Source: Bog-375 sp049587755 (GTDB lineage Bacteria; Acidobacteriota; Terriglobia; Bryobacterales; Bryobacteraceae). Taken from it: DNA of 64,000 nucleotides. The translations under genes and the position numbers were made by a program. Location: NCBI GenBank assembly GCA_049587755.1, contig JBAVEN010000094.1, positions 1 through 64,000 on the forward strand, written 5' to 3'. The notes below the pieces were generated by a model. It saw only the letters and a list, made by a program, of their open reading frames with translations, was not told where the DNA came from and did not search any database. Shown here one piece after another: positions 43,521 to 52,641 of this stretch (its first letter is position 1; every line of letters starts with the position of its first letter).

Positions 43521-44894
43521 TTACCGCTTTTTCTTGTGGTGATGCGCATGAGCCGGCGCGGCGGTGGTTGTCTTGCCGCGCGCGGCTTCGGGCTGCAGGC
43601 GGATCAAGATGTGGTCGTGGATCCAGTGTTCGTCCCACCACTCCCTCGGGTTGACCTGGACGCCATCCACCTGCATGCCGAAATGCACGTGAATGCCGCC
43701 CGCCAGGCCGGTCTCGCCCGCGATTCCCATTGGCTGGCCTTTGTCGACCCAATCGCCCACCTTGACGGCGATCTGGCTCAAATGGCCGTAGATCGATTGC
43801 ACGCCGTATCCGTGATCGAGCACAATGCAGTTGCCGTAGATCCCCAGATCCTTCGCCCAAATCACGCGTCCGTTGTTGGCGGCGTACACCGGGCCGTGCG
43901 CCACGTCGGAAAGGTCGAAGCCCAGGTGCACCTGCCGGTCCACTTTCTGGCCGTGGTAGATGTAGTCGCGCAGATCGGCGAAGTCGGCTTCTTCCTTGCC
44001 CCAGTGCAGGAACGCGCCCGCCCAGAAAATCTTCTCCTCCGTTTGCAGACGCAGATCGGCAAGCTGCTGGTTGTTGCTGCGGCGCATCGGGCCGTTGATG
44101 AGAAGGAAGCGCGCCAGCAGGTCTTTGCCGGGCGCCAGGGTGCCGTTCGGATCCACCGAGTTCACCAGCTTTTCCATCAAGGCGTCGGTCAATTCAAAGT
44201 CGCGCGCGCGGAATTTCTTCGGCTTGATGGTCACGATGACGGACGCGGTCGCCTCGGCGCCGGCCGCATTGCGCGCGTAGACCACCGGCACCACGTCGGG
44301 GGCCAGGTCCCAGGGATAAGCAATCATGCTGAACCGCTGCCCGGGGTGGCCCGGCAGCGGGAAGCTGCGAAAGGTGTAACTGCCGACGCGCACGCCGGCT
44401 TCGTTCCAGGAGCCGCCCGGCGTGAGCACCACCAACTCCGCGCCACCCTGGTTGATGTAGTGCCGTTCCCCGTCGGCGGCCACGCGCGGCGGCTCCAGCG
44501 CCACCGTGACATCGAACGCCGCGGAATCCGTATGGCCGGCGAAATCGTTGGACACGGCTTCCACCACCAGCCGCGCGGGACCTTCTTTCAAGTTCGACGC
44601 CTGGCTCTTACCCGCGTTAAAGGTCACCGTGCGCGGCGCTTCGCGCCGGTGCCAGAGCAGGCGCGTGGCGGCGCTGCGGGACTCGAATACGGTGTACTCC
44701 ACACCTCCCTGCGTCACCATCCCGCGCACTTCGCGCACGCCGTGCGGGTTGGTGAGCCGGACCGTCACCGGAGTGCTGAAACCGATGCCGGTTACTACCG
44801 GGTTCACCTGGATCGCCGTGTGGCCGGACATCGCCACCAGCAACGCGACAGTACCCACCACTATCGCCAGCACCACCGCAAAAGCAATTCTCAT
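43521..44894 (-). CDS. M23-family metallopeptidase, membrane-anchored
   Basis: Predicted 457-aa protein with an N-terminal membrane anchor (residues about 4-22). Beta-sandwich regions precede a lysostaphin-like M23 domain with the full zinc set: His323 and Asp327 (HLGFD), His371 (YGHLS), and His402/His404 (HVHFG). It would cut peptidoglycan peptide crosslinks in the periplasm. The tail is His/Lys-rich. Its ATG overlaps the TGA of the S9 peptidase gene (ATGA), so the two are co-translated. Confidence 0.9.
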   Translation of the reverse strand: MRIAFAVVLAIVVGTVALLVAMSGHTAIQVNPVVTGIGFSTPVTVRLTNPHGVREVRGMVTQGGVEYTVFESRSAATRLLWHRREAPRTVTFNAGKSQASNLKEGPARLVVEAVSNDFAGHTDSAAFDVTVALEPPRVAADGERHYINQGGAELVVLTPGGSWNEAGVRVGSYTFRSFPLPGHPGQRFSMIAYPWDLAPDVVPVVYARNAAGAEATASVIVTIKPKKFRARDFELTDALMEKLVNSVDPNGTLAPGKDLLARFLLINGPMRRSNNQQLADLRLQTEEKIFWAGAFLHWGKEEADFADLRDYIYHGQKVDRQVHLGFDLSDVAHGPVYAANNGRVIWAKDLGIYGNCIVLDHGYGVQSIYGHLSQIAVKVGDWVDKGQPMGIAGETGLAGGIHVHFGMQVDGVQVNPREWWDEHWIHDHILIRLQPEAARGKTTTAAPAHAHHHKKKR

Positions 44895-46927
44895 TTTTTT
44901 ACCCAGCTATCGAGCCAATCGAGGAACGTCTTATACCAGAATAAGCTGTTGCGCGGCTTCAGCACCCAGTGTCCTTCATCGGGAAAAATCACCAGCTTGG
45001 ATGGGACCTTTTGCAGTTGCAGCGCGGTGAACAGCTCCAGTCCCTGCGTTTCCGGCACGCGGTAATCCAGCTCGCCGTGAAAAATCAGCGTTGGCGTATG
45101 AAACTCCGTCACGTAGCTGGAGGGCGACCACTTCTGGTAATCTTCCGGCTTGTCCCATGGCGTGCCGCCCATCTCCCACAGCGGAAACCACAACTCTTCG
45201 GTCGCGCCGAACTCGCTGGTCAGATCGTAGACGCCGTCATGACTGATCAGCGCCTTGAAGCGTTGCGTGTGGCCCAGGATCCAGTCGATCATGTAGCCGC
45301 CGTAGGACCCTCCGGCCGCGGTCATGCGGCTGGCGTCGGCATACGGAACGCCGGCCACCACGTGGTCGGTGACCGCCATGATATCGTCGAACACCTTGCC
45401 GCCCCAGTCGCGGTTGATTTCGTCGATGAACTTCTGTCCGTAGCCTGTGGAGCCGCGCGGGTTGGGTTCCACCACCACATAACCGGCGGCGGCAAACACC
45501 TGCGCGTTCCAGCGGTAGGTCCAGCTATATCCCCAGTTCCCCTGCGGGCCGCCGTGAATCAGCATGATCACGGGATACTTGCGTCCGGGGTCGAAGCCGT
45601 AAGGCTTGATCAGGAAACTGTGGATGCGCGCGCCATCCGGCGCATCCACCCAGAACTCTTCGAGCGGCGTGAGCTGATGCGAGTTCAGCGTGGCGTCGTT
45701 CAAATGGGTGAGAGCCGAGGGAGCGCCTCCCAAGGACTCGGCGCGGTAGATCTCGATCGGCGATTCGCCGGTCTGCTGCGTGTAGACCATGGTCTTGCCG
45801 TCGGGCGCCAGCATCATGTCATCCAGTTCGCTGTCGCCGGCCGCGGCCACGTGCATCTCCCCGCCCTTCACCGAGATCCACTGGATGGCTTGCCGTCCGC
45901 GATCTCCGGTGGTGAAGAACAGGCGGCTCGAATCCGGCGCCCAGACGAAGCTGTTCACCCAGCGGTCGAGGCTCTCGGTCAGGCTGGTGACCTTTCCGGT
46001 GGACCGCTCGAGCACCATCAGCCGCCAGCGGTCGCTCTCATAACCGGCCCGCGCCTGCGCGCGCCAGGCGAGGTACTTGCCATCGGGAGAATAGCGCGGC
46101 GTGGCATCGGCCGCCGGGTTGCTGGTGATTTTCACCGGCTGCGGCGGCTCGGCGCCACCGTTGACGCGCAACACGAACAGATCGGTATTGGTGCTGACCG
46201 CGGGCACGGGATCGAGATTCAGCGCATAGCAGAGTTCCGCGCCATCGGCGGAAATATCGTAGTCGTCTGGGCCGCCGAGCGAAAACGGCGGCACGTCACG
46301 GTCCCCCGGCGTCAAATCGCGAATCGCTCCGCCGCCGGCGGCCGCCATCAGCAGATGGCTGCGGCGGCGCGACGACCACGCGGCCCAATGCCGGTAGAGC
46401 AGTTCGGTGTAAACACGCGCCTTCACCGGATTGGCATTGTCGGCATCGAGGTTCTTTTTATTGCACGCATCGTCGGCGCCGCACTCCGGATAAACGGTGC
46501 TCACGAAAACCAGATACTTCCCGTCGGGCGAAAAAACCTCCCCGTCAGCCTCGGTCGCCAGGCTGGTAATCTGCTTGGCATTGCCGCCGTCTGCATCCAT
46601 CAGCCAGATCTGCGAGGAGCCGCCGCGGTCGGAGATATAGGCGATCCTTTTGCCATCCGGCGACCAGCGCGGCCGGCTGTTGTTATCGCCGTTGTGCGTG
46701 ATCTGGTGCGGCGCACCTCCTTCGAGCGGCACCGTCCAGACCTGCTGCGGTTTGCGATTGGCGGCGAGGTCGACGGATTGCACGGTGAACGCCACCGTTT
46801 TCCCGTCGGGCGAAATCTGAGGATCGGAGATCCGCTTCAATTCCATCAGGGCGTTCGCATCGAACGGCCGCTTCTGGGCGAACAGCATCGCCACCGAAGC
46901 AAGCGCAAGAACAAGGCTGCGGCGCAT
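44891..46927 (-). CDS. Secreted S9-family prolyl-oligopeptidase-like peptidase
   Basis: Predicted 678-aa exported peptidase. The signal peptide is residues 1-17. Residues about 25-410 form a beta-propeller with WD40/TolB-like motifs (SPDGKTVAFTV, SPDGKRIAYIS). The C-terminal alpha/beta hydrolase has the triad Ser541 (GGSYGGYM), Asp621 (HGELDYRVP) and His653 (DEGHWV), as in acylaminoacyl/dipeptidyl peptidases. It overlaps the M23 gene by 4 bp at its 3' end and is divergent from the DUF58 gene. Confidence 0.93.
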   Translation of the reverse strand: MRRSLVLALASVAMLFAQKRPFDANALMELKRISDPQISPDGKTVAFTVQSVDLAANRKPQQVWTVPLEGGAPHQITHNGDNNSRPRWSPDGKRIAYISDRGGSSQIWLMDADGGNAKQITSLATEADGEVFSPDGKYLVFVSTVYPECGADDACNKKNLDADNANPVKARVYTELLYRHWAAWSSRRRSHLLMAAAGGGAIRDLTPGDRDVPPFSLGGPDDYDISADGAELCYALNLDPVPAVSTNTDLFVLRVNGGAEPPQPVKITSNPAADATPRYSPDGKYLAWRAQARAGYESDRWRLMVLERSTGKVTSLTESLDRWVNSFVWAPDSSRLFFTTGDRGRQAIQWISVKGGEMHVAAAGDSELDDMMLAPDGKTMVYTQQTGESPIEIYRAESLGGAPSALTHLNDATLNSHQLTPLEEFWVDAPDGARIHSFLIKPYGFDPGRKYPVIMLIHGGPQGNWGYSWTYRWNAQVFAAAGYVVVEPNPRGSTGYGQKFIDEINRDWGGKVFDDIMAVTDHVVAGVPYADASRMTAAGGSYGGYMIDWILGHTQRFKALISHDGVYDLTSEFGATEELWFPLWEMGGTPWDKPEDYQKWSPSSYVTEFHTPTLIFHGELDYRVPETQGLELFTALQLQKVPSKLVIFPDEGHWVLKPRNSLFWYKTFLDWLDSWVKK

Positions 46928-46980
46928 ACATGACGATTGTAATGCACCGCCTGCCCGCCGGCGGTAGAATCGGACCGGGC

Positions 46981-48075
46981 ATGCGTCAACGGTGGCACAA
47001 TTTCCGGCACGCGCTGGAGCGGCGTATTCGTTACCGCGTCACGCGCGGCGGGCTGTGGTTTCTGGCCGCGCTTGCGGTCACCGCGCTGGGCGCGATTGTC
47101 TCCGCCAACAACCTGCTGTTTCTGGTGCTGGCGGCGATGCTGGCCACGCTGCTGGTCTCCGGTTTGCTCGGCCGCCTCTCTCTGGCCGGGCTGGAAGTCG
47201 ACTTCGTGGCGCCGGAACACGTTTCCGCCGGCCGCGGCTTCCCCGGCGAAATGCGCGTGCGCAATCTGAAGTGGCTGATGCCCTCGTTTTCCGTCCGCGT
47301 GGAAGGCATTCCGGATGCGAGCGGGGCGCGCTTCGAGTCCGCGGTGTATTTTCCGCTCATCCCGGCCGGAGCCGCCCTCGAGAAGATCGTGCAGGTGCGG
47401 TTTCCGCGCCGCGGCGCCTATCGCGAAAACGGCTTCGCGTTTTCCACCGCGTTCCCGTTCGGCTTCCTGCGCAAGACCGTGCGCGTCACCCTGCGCCGCG
47501 AGACGCTGGTCTACCCGCCGCTCGACCCTCTGCCAGGATTCGAACAATTGCTGCCGGCCATCGCCGAGGAAATGGAAGCTTACTATCGCGGCCTCGGGCG
47601 CGACTTTTACCGCATCCGCCCCTACGAAGCTTTGGAGAGCGCGCGTTATGTCGACTGGAAAGCCACCGCGCATGTGGGCGCCTTGCAGGTGCGGGAATTC
47701 GCCCGCGAGCAGGAGCGGACGGTTGAGCTGTTCCTGGACCGCGACGTGCCGCGCAGCCTGGACGCTTGGTTCGAACACGCGATCCATTGCTGCGCTTTCC
47801 TGGCGTGGCGGCTTTCCGCTCAGGGCGCTTCCGTCCATTTCCGCTCCAACGGCTACAGCCTGCGCCAGCCCGAGGAAGGCGACATCTATGCCATCCTGCG
47901 GTACCTGGCGCTGGTCTACCCGCAACCGAGGCCCGCGGTGGAAGGGCCGGTCGAAGAAACCAGCTACAAGCTGGCGTTCACCACGTCGCCCGAGCGGCTG
48001 CGCCAGGCCGGCTGGATGCAGGCGCGCATTCTTTCGCTGGAGGAACTGCCCGCACCGCCGGCGGACCGCTGCTGA
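46981..48075 (+). CDS. DUF58-domain membrane protein
   Basis: Predicted 364-aa protein. Two hydrophobic segments (WFLAALAVTALGAIVSA, LLFLVLAAMLATLLVSGLL; residues about 25-65) precede the conserved DUF58 block YEALESARYVDWKATAHVGALQVREFAREQE. In many bacteria DUF58 proteins work with MoxR-type AAA ATPases; none is adjacent here. ATG 46981 is chosen over 46930, which lies only 3 bp from the divergent S9 gene start. Confidence 0.85.
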   Translation: MRQRWHNFRHALERRIRYRVTRGGLWFLAALAVTALGAIVSANNLLFLVLAAMLATLLVSGLLGRLSLAGLEVDFVAPEHVSAGRGFPGEMRVRNLKWLMPSFSVRVEGIPDASGARFESAVYFPLIPAGAALEKIVQVRFPRRGAYRENGFAFSTAFPFGFLRKTVRVTLRRETLVYPPLDPLPGFEQLLPAIAEEMEAYYRGLGRDFYRIRPYEALESARYVDWKATAHVGALQVREFAREQERTVELFLDRDVPRSLDAWFEHAIHCCAFLAWRLSAQGASVHFRSNGYSLRQPEEGDIYAILRYLALVYPQPRPAVEGPVEETSYKLAFTTSPERLRQAGWMQARILSLEELPAPPADRC

Positions 48076-48175
48076 CCGGCCCGCCCGCACCGGTTGACCG
48101 CTTGCATGGCCCCGAGATTCGGTGTCACTCGCCACACCGCTCGCTAACGGGGTGCCCTCCGGGCCCGGCTCCGGT

Positions 48176-48205
48176 CAGAGCCACAATCGTGAGGGAGTGG
48201 CCTGC
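48176..48205 (+). repeat. Degenerate copy of the dispersed repeat
   Basis: AGAGCCACAATCGTGAGGGA then GTGG resembles the core CCGCGACCGTGAGGGAGCGG with several changes. It lies in the gap between convergent genes. Confidence 0.5.
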
Positions 48206-48234
48206 CTTACCGCCAATGTCACCCGGCAGAAGAA

Positions 48235-48507
48235 CTATCTGCGGTTAGCGGCTTCGGCCGCCAGCTTCAGCTCGCGGTTGGCCTGGTCCAGCAGCTCTTT
48301 CGCCTTTTGAGCGTGTCCCTTCATGTCAAACTCGTTGGCCTCTTGCGCCGCTACGACCTTTTCCCAGGCCTGCTGGGTGAGCCGTTGCGCTGCCGCCAGG
48401 TTCGGGTGGCGCCTGCCGGAAATATCCCTCTCCGGTTGCGCCACGGCCAGAGTCACGGCGAGAGCCAATGAACTGAAAATCAGAAGGAGCGATCGGATTT
48501 TTGTCAT
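48235..48507 (-). CDS. Small secreted helical protein
   Basis: Predicted 90-aa exported protein. The signal peptide (about residues 1-23) is followed by a hairpin-like helical domain (HPNLAAAQRLTQQAWEKVVAAQEANEFDMKGHAQKAKELLDQANRELKLAAEAA). Similar short proteins occur in Acidobacteria and Proteobacteria, function unknown. It is convergent with the DUF58 gene. Confidence 0.7.
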   Translation of the reverse strand: MTKIRSLLLIFSSLALAVTLAVAQPERDISGRRHPNLAAAQRLTQQAWEKVVAAQEANEFDMKGHAQKAKELLDQANRELKLAAEAANRR

Positions 48508-48666
48508 CGTTAAGTTCTATCCGAAGGCGGTGAGATTGTCAATAGCGCGCGAAGGTGAAATCATTTCGCTGCCCGCCTTGTTTACACATGTGGCTTCGAA
48601 TCGGTATCGCACGGAGCGGTCGCCATTAGAGAGCTACCGCGCCACCTTCGAGGCGATCTTCCGACG

Positions 48667-49659
48667 TTAAGACTGTCCTCTCCTGAAGGCCCGTTGATGA
48701 AACCTTACCGCTTCAAACCTGCCAATTGAAGCGAGGCTGTAATCCTCGTTGGGTTCGAATGCCATCCACCGACGGCCTAGGTCTTCAGCCGCTGCTCCCG
48801 TTGTGTTGCTTCCGGCGAATGGGTCGAGCACTAACATCTTTGGCTTTGTCAGGAGCCTGATAAAGAACTCCGCCAGACGGGGCGGCATTCTGGCCGGATG
48901 GGGCTGGATGTGGTGCTCGCGACAGAACCTGAGGTACGCCGTGTTTGAATGCGTATTTGAAACGGTGATAACATTCGATGGAATTGCGCCCGAGTTGTTC
49001 GTCAGGAATGACTTCTTACCGATGTGATGCTCCGACGGTCTCCGGCCCGTGTTATACGATTGCCGGGCGAGCAGATCCTTCATAGATTGGCTGTACTCGG
49101 ACAGCACCTGCCGGTTGTCCGCGTAGGGGCGGTCGGAAGTTGACATCCACCAGAGGTGGGTATACGCATCTTTGAGGCGAATGCGTTCTATGTTGACCCA
49201 TTGTGCCGGCGTCGGAAGCTTGGCTGGATTGTTCCAAACAAATTGTTGGCAAAGTGTGAACTTGCCTGCCTCCAAGAAAGCGAGCAAGGCTCGTAGGGCC
49301 AAGGTTGACATGATTGGCTTGCCCTGTTCCCAGGCATTGCCCAATTCTATAACGATCGATCCTCTGGGCTTCAGGAGCGCCCTCAGCGGCTTTGCCATGC
49401 CAGCCAGCCAATCGACGTATTCCTGCCCTTTCAGGTTGCCGTACCTCTTCTTCGTGTTCAGCGGAAACGGCGGAGAAGTAAAAATGAGATCGACCTTCTT
49501 GCTGAGGCCTTCGCCGATTGGCGTGACCAGAACCCTCTCGACTTGGCCCAAGACGAATGTGCCCAGATCTGTTTCGTATGCAATACGAGGCTTCTCATGA
49601 TTGGCGGCGTTCTCAGAGACTGGCAACATGCACCTTGGGTTCAGTTGTTTTTCAGTCAT
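48667..49659 (-). CDS. Beta-class DNA methyltransferase (N4-cytosine or N6-adenine)
   Basis: Predicted 330-aa S-adenosylmethionine-dependent DNA methyltransferase. Motif IV, TSPPF (residues 61-65), comes first; motif I, DPFAGSNTT (ending residue 287), comes late, the beta-class order. The TSPPF variant and flanking NPAKLPTPAQW fit type II modification enzymes, often m4C. It is last in a four-gene minus-strand run and its ATG overlaps the previous gene's stop by 4 bp. No restriction-endonuclease family is visible next to it. Confidence 0.9.
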   Translation of the reverse strand: MTEKQLNPRCMLPVSENAANHEKPRIAYETDLGTFVLGQVERVLVTPIGEGLSKKVDLIFTSPPFPLNTKKRYGNLKGQEYVDWLAGMAKPLRALLKPRGSIVIELGNAWEQGKPIMSTLALRALLAFLEAGKFTLCQQFVWNNPAKLPTPAQWVNIERIRLKDAYTHLWWMSTSDRPYADNRQVLSEYSQSMKDLLARQSYNTGRRPSEHHIGKKSFLTNNSGAIPSNVITVSNTHSNTAYLRFCREHHIQPHPARMPPRLAEFFIRLLTKPKMLVLDPFAGSNTTGAAAEDLGRRWMAFEPNEDYSLASIGRFEAVRFHQRAFRRGQS

Positions 49660-50342
49660 GCCCGCTGGTCAATCCGCTTGAGAATTACGCTGATCTCAAA
49701 TCCGAACCGTTCCCTCATGAACTTGTGCAGATCCTGCAAAACCGTCAAATCACTCAACGATATGGACACGCCGCCGTGCCGAAATGTGAAATCCTTCCCT
49801 AAGGCGGCCAGCTTCGCGGCGTCAAGGATTCGCTGGATGTTGTTGAACCGCCCCGTAAACTCAATGGCCGCGCTACCAGAAGAGATCTTCCAAAAACCGC
49901 ACGCATCGTGAAATGTGATCTCATCCGCAAGCCCGTTGCGAAATTTTTCCGCAGCTTTAGATTTAATTAACCGCTCGATCTCTTCCCGACTATCGCGGCC
50001 GAGGCCAATCTTCTCTACGCCCGACAAATCCGATGTAGACAGAGCAGCTCCGTGCTGTCTCCCGGCTTCGGTAAGTTGATACATCTTGTTTCCAACTTTA
50101 GTCAACCAGCCCTTTTGCCGAATCGGCTTCGATCCCATAATCTCGGCAAATACGCGATTGGAGTCAGGGTAAAGCCTCTGTCCCCCTTCATCAGGATAGC
50201 CCGCCAAGCCGAACGTGTCCGGGTAAGCCTTCCAGGCTGAGACTACGAGATCTTCTGCTGTGAAGGGAACACGTCCTTCCCGTTCCAATTCAAGAGCGGC
50301 GCGTATCAGCTTGTCAACAACACTCAGTTTGGGCTCTGCCAT
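49656..50342 (-). CDS. Winged-helix protein with unknown C-terminal domain (defense-cassette component)
   Basis: Predicted 228-aa protein. The N-terminal 85 residues (FTAEDLVVSAWKAYPDTFGLAGYPDEG...NRVFAEIMGSKPIRQKGWLTKVGNKMYQLTEAG) look like a winged helix. The C-terminal half (LADEITFHDACGFWKISSG...TVLQDLHKFMRERFGFEISVILKRI) has no family I can name; a nuclease cannot be excluded. It lies 6 bp after the GHKL ATPase gene and overlaps the methyltransferase gene by 4 bp. Confidence 0.75.
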   Translation of the reverse strand: MAEPKLSVVDKLIRAALELEREGRVPFTAEDLVVSAWKAYPDTFGLAGYPDEGGQRLYPDSNRVFAEIMGSKPIRQKGWLTKVGNKMYQLTEAGRQHGAALSTSDLSGVEKIGLGRDSREEIERLIKSKAAEKFRNGLADEITFHDACGFWKISSGSAAIEFTGRFNNIQRILDAAKLAALGKDFTFRHGGVSISLSDLTVLQDLHKFMRERFGFEISVILKRIDQRA

Positions 50343-50348
50343 GACGGT

Positions 50349-52619
50349 TTAGCTCGCCGGCAGGATGCCGTCATTGATGAAGGCGCCCAAAGAGCTGGCG
50401 GCCGCCGCCTGAACCTCGGCTGCTTTCGAACCCCACTGATTGATGTAGTCATCGAGGCTGGAGTTCGGAGACTCCTTGGCGCTAAGCGTCAGAGCAATCT
50501 GAATGAGAATCTCGACGTACCGCTCAAGATGATACACTCGCCACTCCCGCGACTGGTAACCGTAGCCCTGCCTGGTATCGAGGAACAGAGCCGCAATCGG
50601 CGCAGAGCTGTTAATCCACCAGATTCTCCGATCGTAATCCTGCGGTCTCTGATAGACGGGCGGGTCGTCTTTCCTGAGGTTGACGGGTTCCTTGGTGTCG
50701 GGATCATCATTGATCGAGGATACCAAGATGCGCGGGTACGATCTTCCTTTGCCATCGTTTCCGGCAGACCTATCAGATGGAGTTACCACGACACGTGCCG
50801 GGGATCTAGCCATCGAGTGATTGTCACCCGCGGTGACCTTGCACTCTCCTGGTTCAAAGCCGAATACAACGCCGGCGGCACTCACGCGCGCAACTTTGGA
50901 GTTGTCCTCCATCCATTCCAGATACACATCCTCAGACTCCTCGCCGCTAAGCAGACGGCACCTCGCTTGAAAAGACCGACGCGAGCCAGCCGGCAGACTC
51001 ACGCTGTCTGGCGTAATCTCGATATCGCGCACGTGCACGACCTCAAGCGCAACTTTGTCTGAGGTCACCTTTCCATCGGCAGTTTGGGCCGAGATCGTCG
51101 TCGTGCCGACCGAAAATGTATTGAGCAGAGCAAGGTCGTCATCCACTAGTGCCACGTTAGTGTCATCGCTGATCCATTGGAAGAGCACAGGTCTGACCCT
51201 TGCGTTGTTAGCGTCATAGAATTCGATCGAAGGCTTCAGGGAGACTCCGACCCCTGCCTTATTATGGGACAAGCCCACTATGATCTTGGCAATCCTGCCA
51301 CTCGGCAGCCGTATCGGTGAGGGTGGTGGGGTGCCCGGACCCTTGCCCTTCCCGCCTGACATGTTGTCCAGGAACTGATTCTTCCAGCGATCGAGCGCCT
51401 CGTTGATCTTACTAAGCTCATTTCTTTCCTTCTGGTTGTACTGTTTCTTCTCCTTCTCCTCAAACTCTTTGGCGTACTTTGAGATCTGCTCAGCGATAAA
51501 CGCACGCACCGCCCTGGTCAGGGGCGCATCGGCCAACAGACCGCGATCATTCTGCTTGTATTTCTCCAATGCGTCAAGCGTGCACTGACCATAAATGTTG
51601 TCGCGGTAGTTAGACTGTACATCCAGGTCAGGCACAGGGACGTAGCCGACGAACCCGCTCTTGGCTTTGAAATTGATCGTGTGGCGTGCTTTTCTGCTCC
51701 AGCGCATGCTCTTGTCTGACGTCTTTAAGACCAGGCGGCCGCACGCATACTGGCCGCTGTCAGTGGTCGATACTGGCGCTTTATACGCTGGGTCTAGAAG
51801 CTTGTCGGGAATTTCAACGACCCGGGGCTGCTCGGATCCCGCAAGCGGCGGTATGGGCTGGAGGACCAGGGGCTTGCCGGCATTCCAGGGCGTGCCATTT
51901 AGAATAATGTAAACACTGCAAAACTCCAAGGTCCGGATCATCTGCGTGTGGTCCTGCAAGTGGTTGATGAGCGAAACAAATTGCGGCTTGCCACGCAATC
52001 CCTTCGGCTCAAGGCCAGTGACCAGCGTGAAGCCAGTTGCGGCATCCGCTGCGTTGCGAATTGCCTCGGGCATATCATCCCAATCGCACCCCAAAGATTT
52101 AGTGGCAGCTTTCACTGCCTTTGCTGTATCCGGAACTTTGAAGTCGCGCCCCTCAGCCTTCGAGGGGATGTAACCGAACCGTACCGAGCCAGAGACAACC
52201 CCATATTTGTTGCCGAGCCCGTTCTTGACCGTGTGGATCTGGGCGTGACCATCGAACATCTGGCACATGTAGCACTTGCCACCGTTGCCGTGACCGCCTT
52301 GGATCGACTCAGCAGCACCTCCCTGCAGGGCAGCGTCAGGATCCGCCCACTTACGGAAGTGATTCTCGATCACCGTGCTCGTCATGCCGTTGAAGTCAAG
52401 GCACGAGATTGACGGAGTCCCCACGCGGCCGGTGTTCAGAATCACAACAATGGTGCGACCGTCTTCGCCGCGCCCGCTTCTCATGTATTCGTCTGCAGAG
52501 TTCTTAACCCATTCGGGAAGACCATTCTCGTGGGACTGGAACGGTGCGCAGATCAGCCGTATGGCACCCTCTTCATGGACCTTAACGTCGTCGTCGGGCG
52601 TATAAACAAGTGTGGGCAT
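50349..52619 (-). CDS. GHKL ATPase (MutL/MORC/Hsp90-like) with Ig-like domains
   Basis: Predicted 756-aa ATPase. The N-terminal fold has Glu36 and Asn40 (PEWVKN, the N-box), LDFNGM (Asp75, usually DNGxGM) and GGHGNGGK (108-115, the lid). A transducer-like region follows, then a charged coiled coil (residues about 385-418) and a Pro-rich linker. Residues about 440-610 hold two BIG2/Ig-like beta-sandwiches (DSVSLPAGSRRSFQARC). A conserved-looking tail with DYDRRIWWINSSAPIAALFL lies near 660-680. GGAGG lies 6 nt before ATG 52619. Similar GHKL proteins occur in restriction-modification loci; the Ig-like domains in a cytoplasmic ATPase are unusual. Confidence 0.84.
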   Translation of the reverse strand: MPTLVYTPDDDVKVHEEGAIRLICAPFQSHENGLPEWVKNSADEYMRSGRGEDGRTIVVILNTGRVGTPSISCLDFNGMTSTVIENHFRKWADPDAALQGGAAESIQGGHGNGGKCYMCQMFDGHAQIHTVKNGLGNKYGVVSGSVRFGYIPSKAEGRDFKVPDTAKAVKAATKSLGCDWDDMPEAIRNAADAATGFTLVTGLEPKGLRGKPQFVSLINHLQDHTQMIRTLEFCSVYIILNGTPWNAGKPLVLQPIPPLAGSEQPRVVEIPDKLLDPAYKAPVSTTDSGQYACGRLVLKTSDKSMRWSRKARHTINFKAKSGFVGYVPVPDLDVQSNYRDNIYGQCTLDALEKYKQNDRGLLADAPLTRAVRAFIAEQISKYAKEFEEKEKKQYNQKERNELSKINEALDRWKNQFLDNMSGGKGKGPGTPPPSPIRLPSGRIAKIIVGLSHNKAGVGVSLKPSIEFYDANNARVRPVLFQWISDDTNVALVDDDLALLNTFSVGTTTISAQTADGKVTSDKVALEVVHVRDIEITPDSVSLPAGSRRSFQARCRLLSGEESEDVYLEWMEDNSKVARVSAAGVVFGFEPGECKVTAGDNHSMARSPARVVVTPSDRSAGNDGKGRSYPRILVSSINDDPDTKEPVNLRKDDPPVYQRPQDYDRRIWWINSSAPIAALFLDTRQGYGYQSREWRVYHLERYVEILIQIALTLSAKESPNSSLDDYINQWGSKAAEVQAAAASSLGAFINDGILPAS

Positions 52620-52641
52620 CGGTCGCCTCCGTTCTGCTTCG

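Noticed and set aside
48323..48670. Plus-strand frame of 115 codons at the edge of the methyltransferase cassette
   Set aside because: It overlaps the small secreted protein gene on the opposite strand and has no family features or ribosome-binding site.
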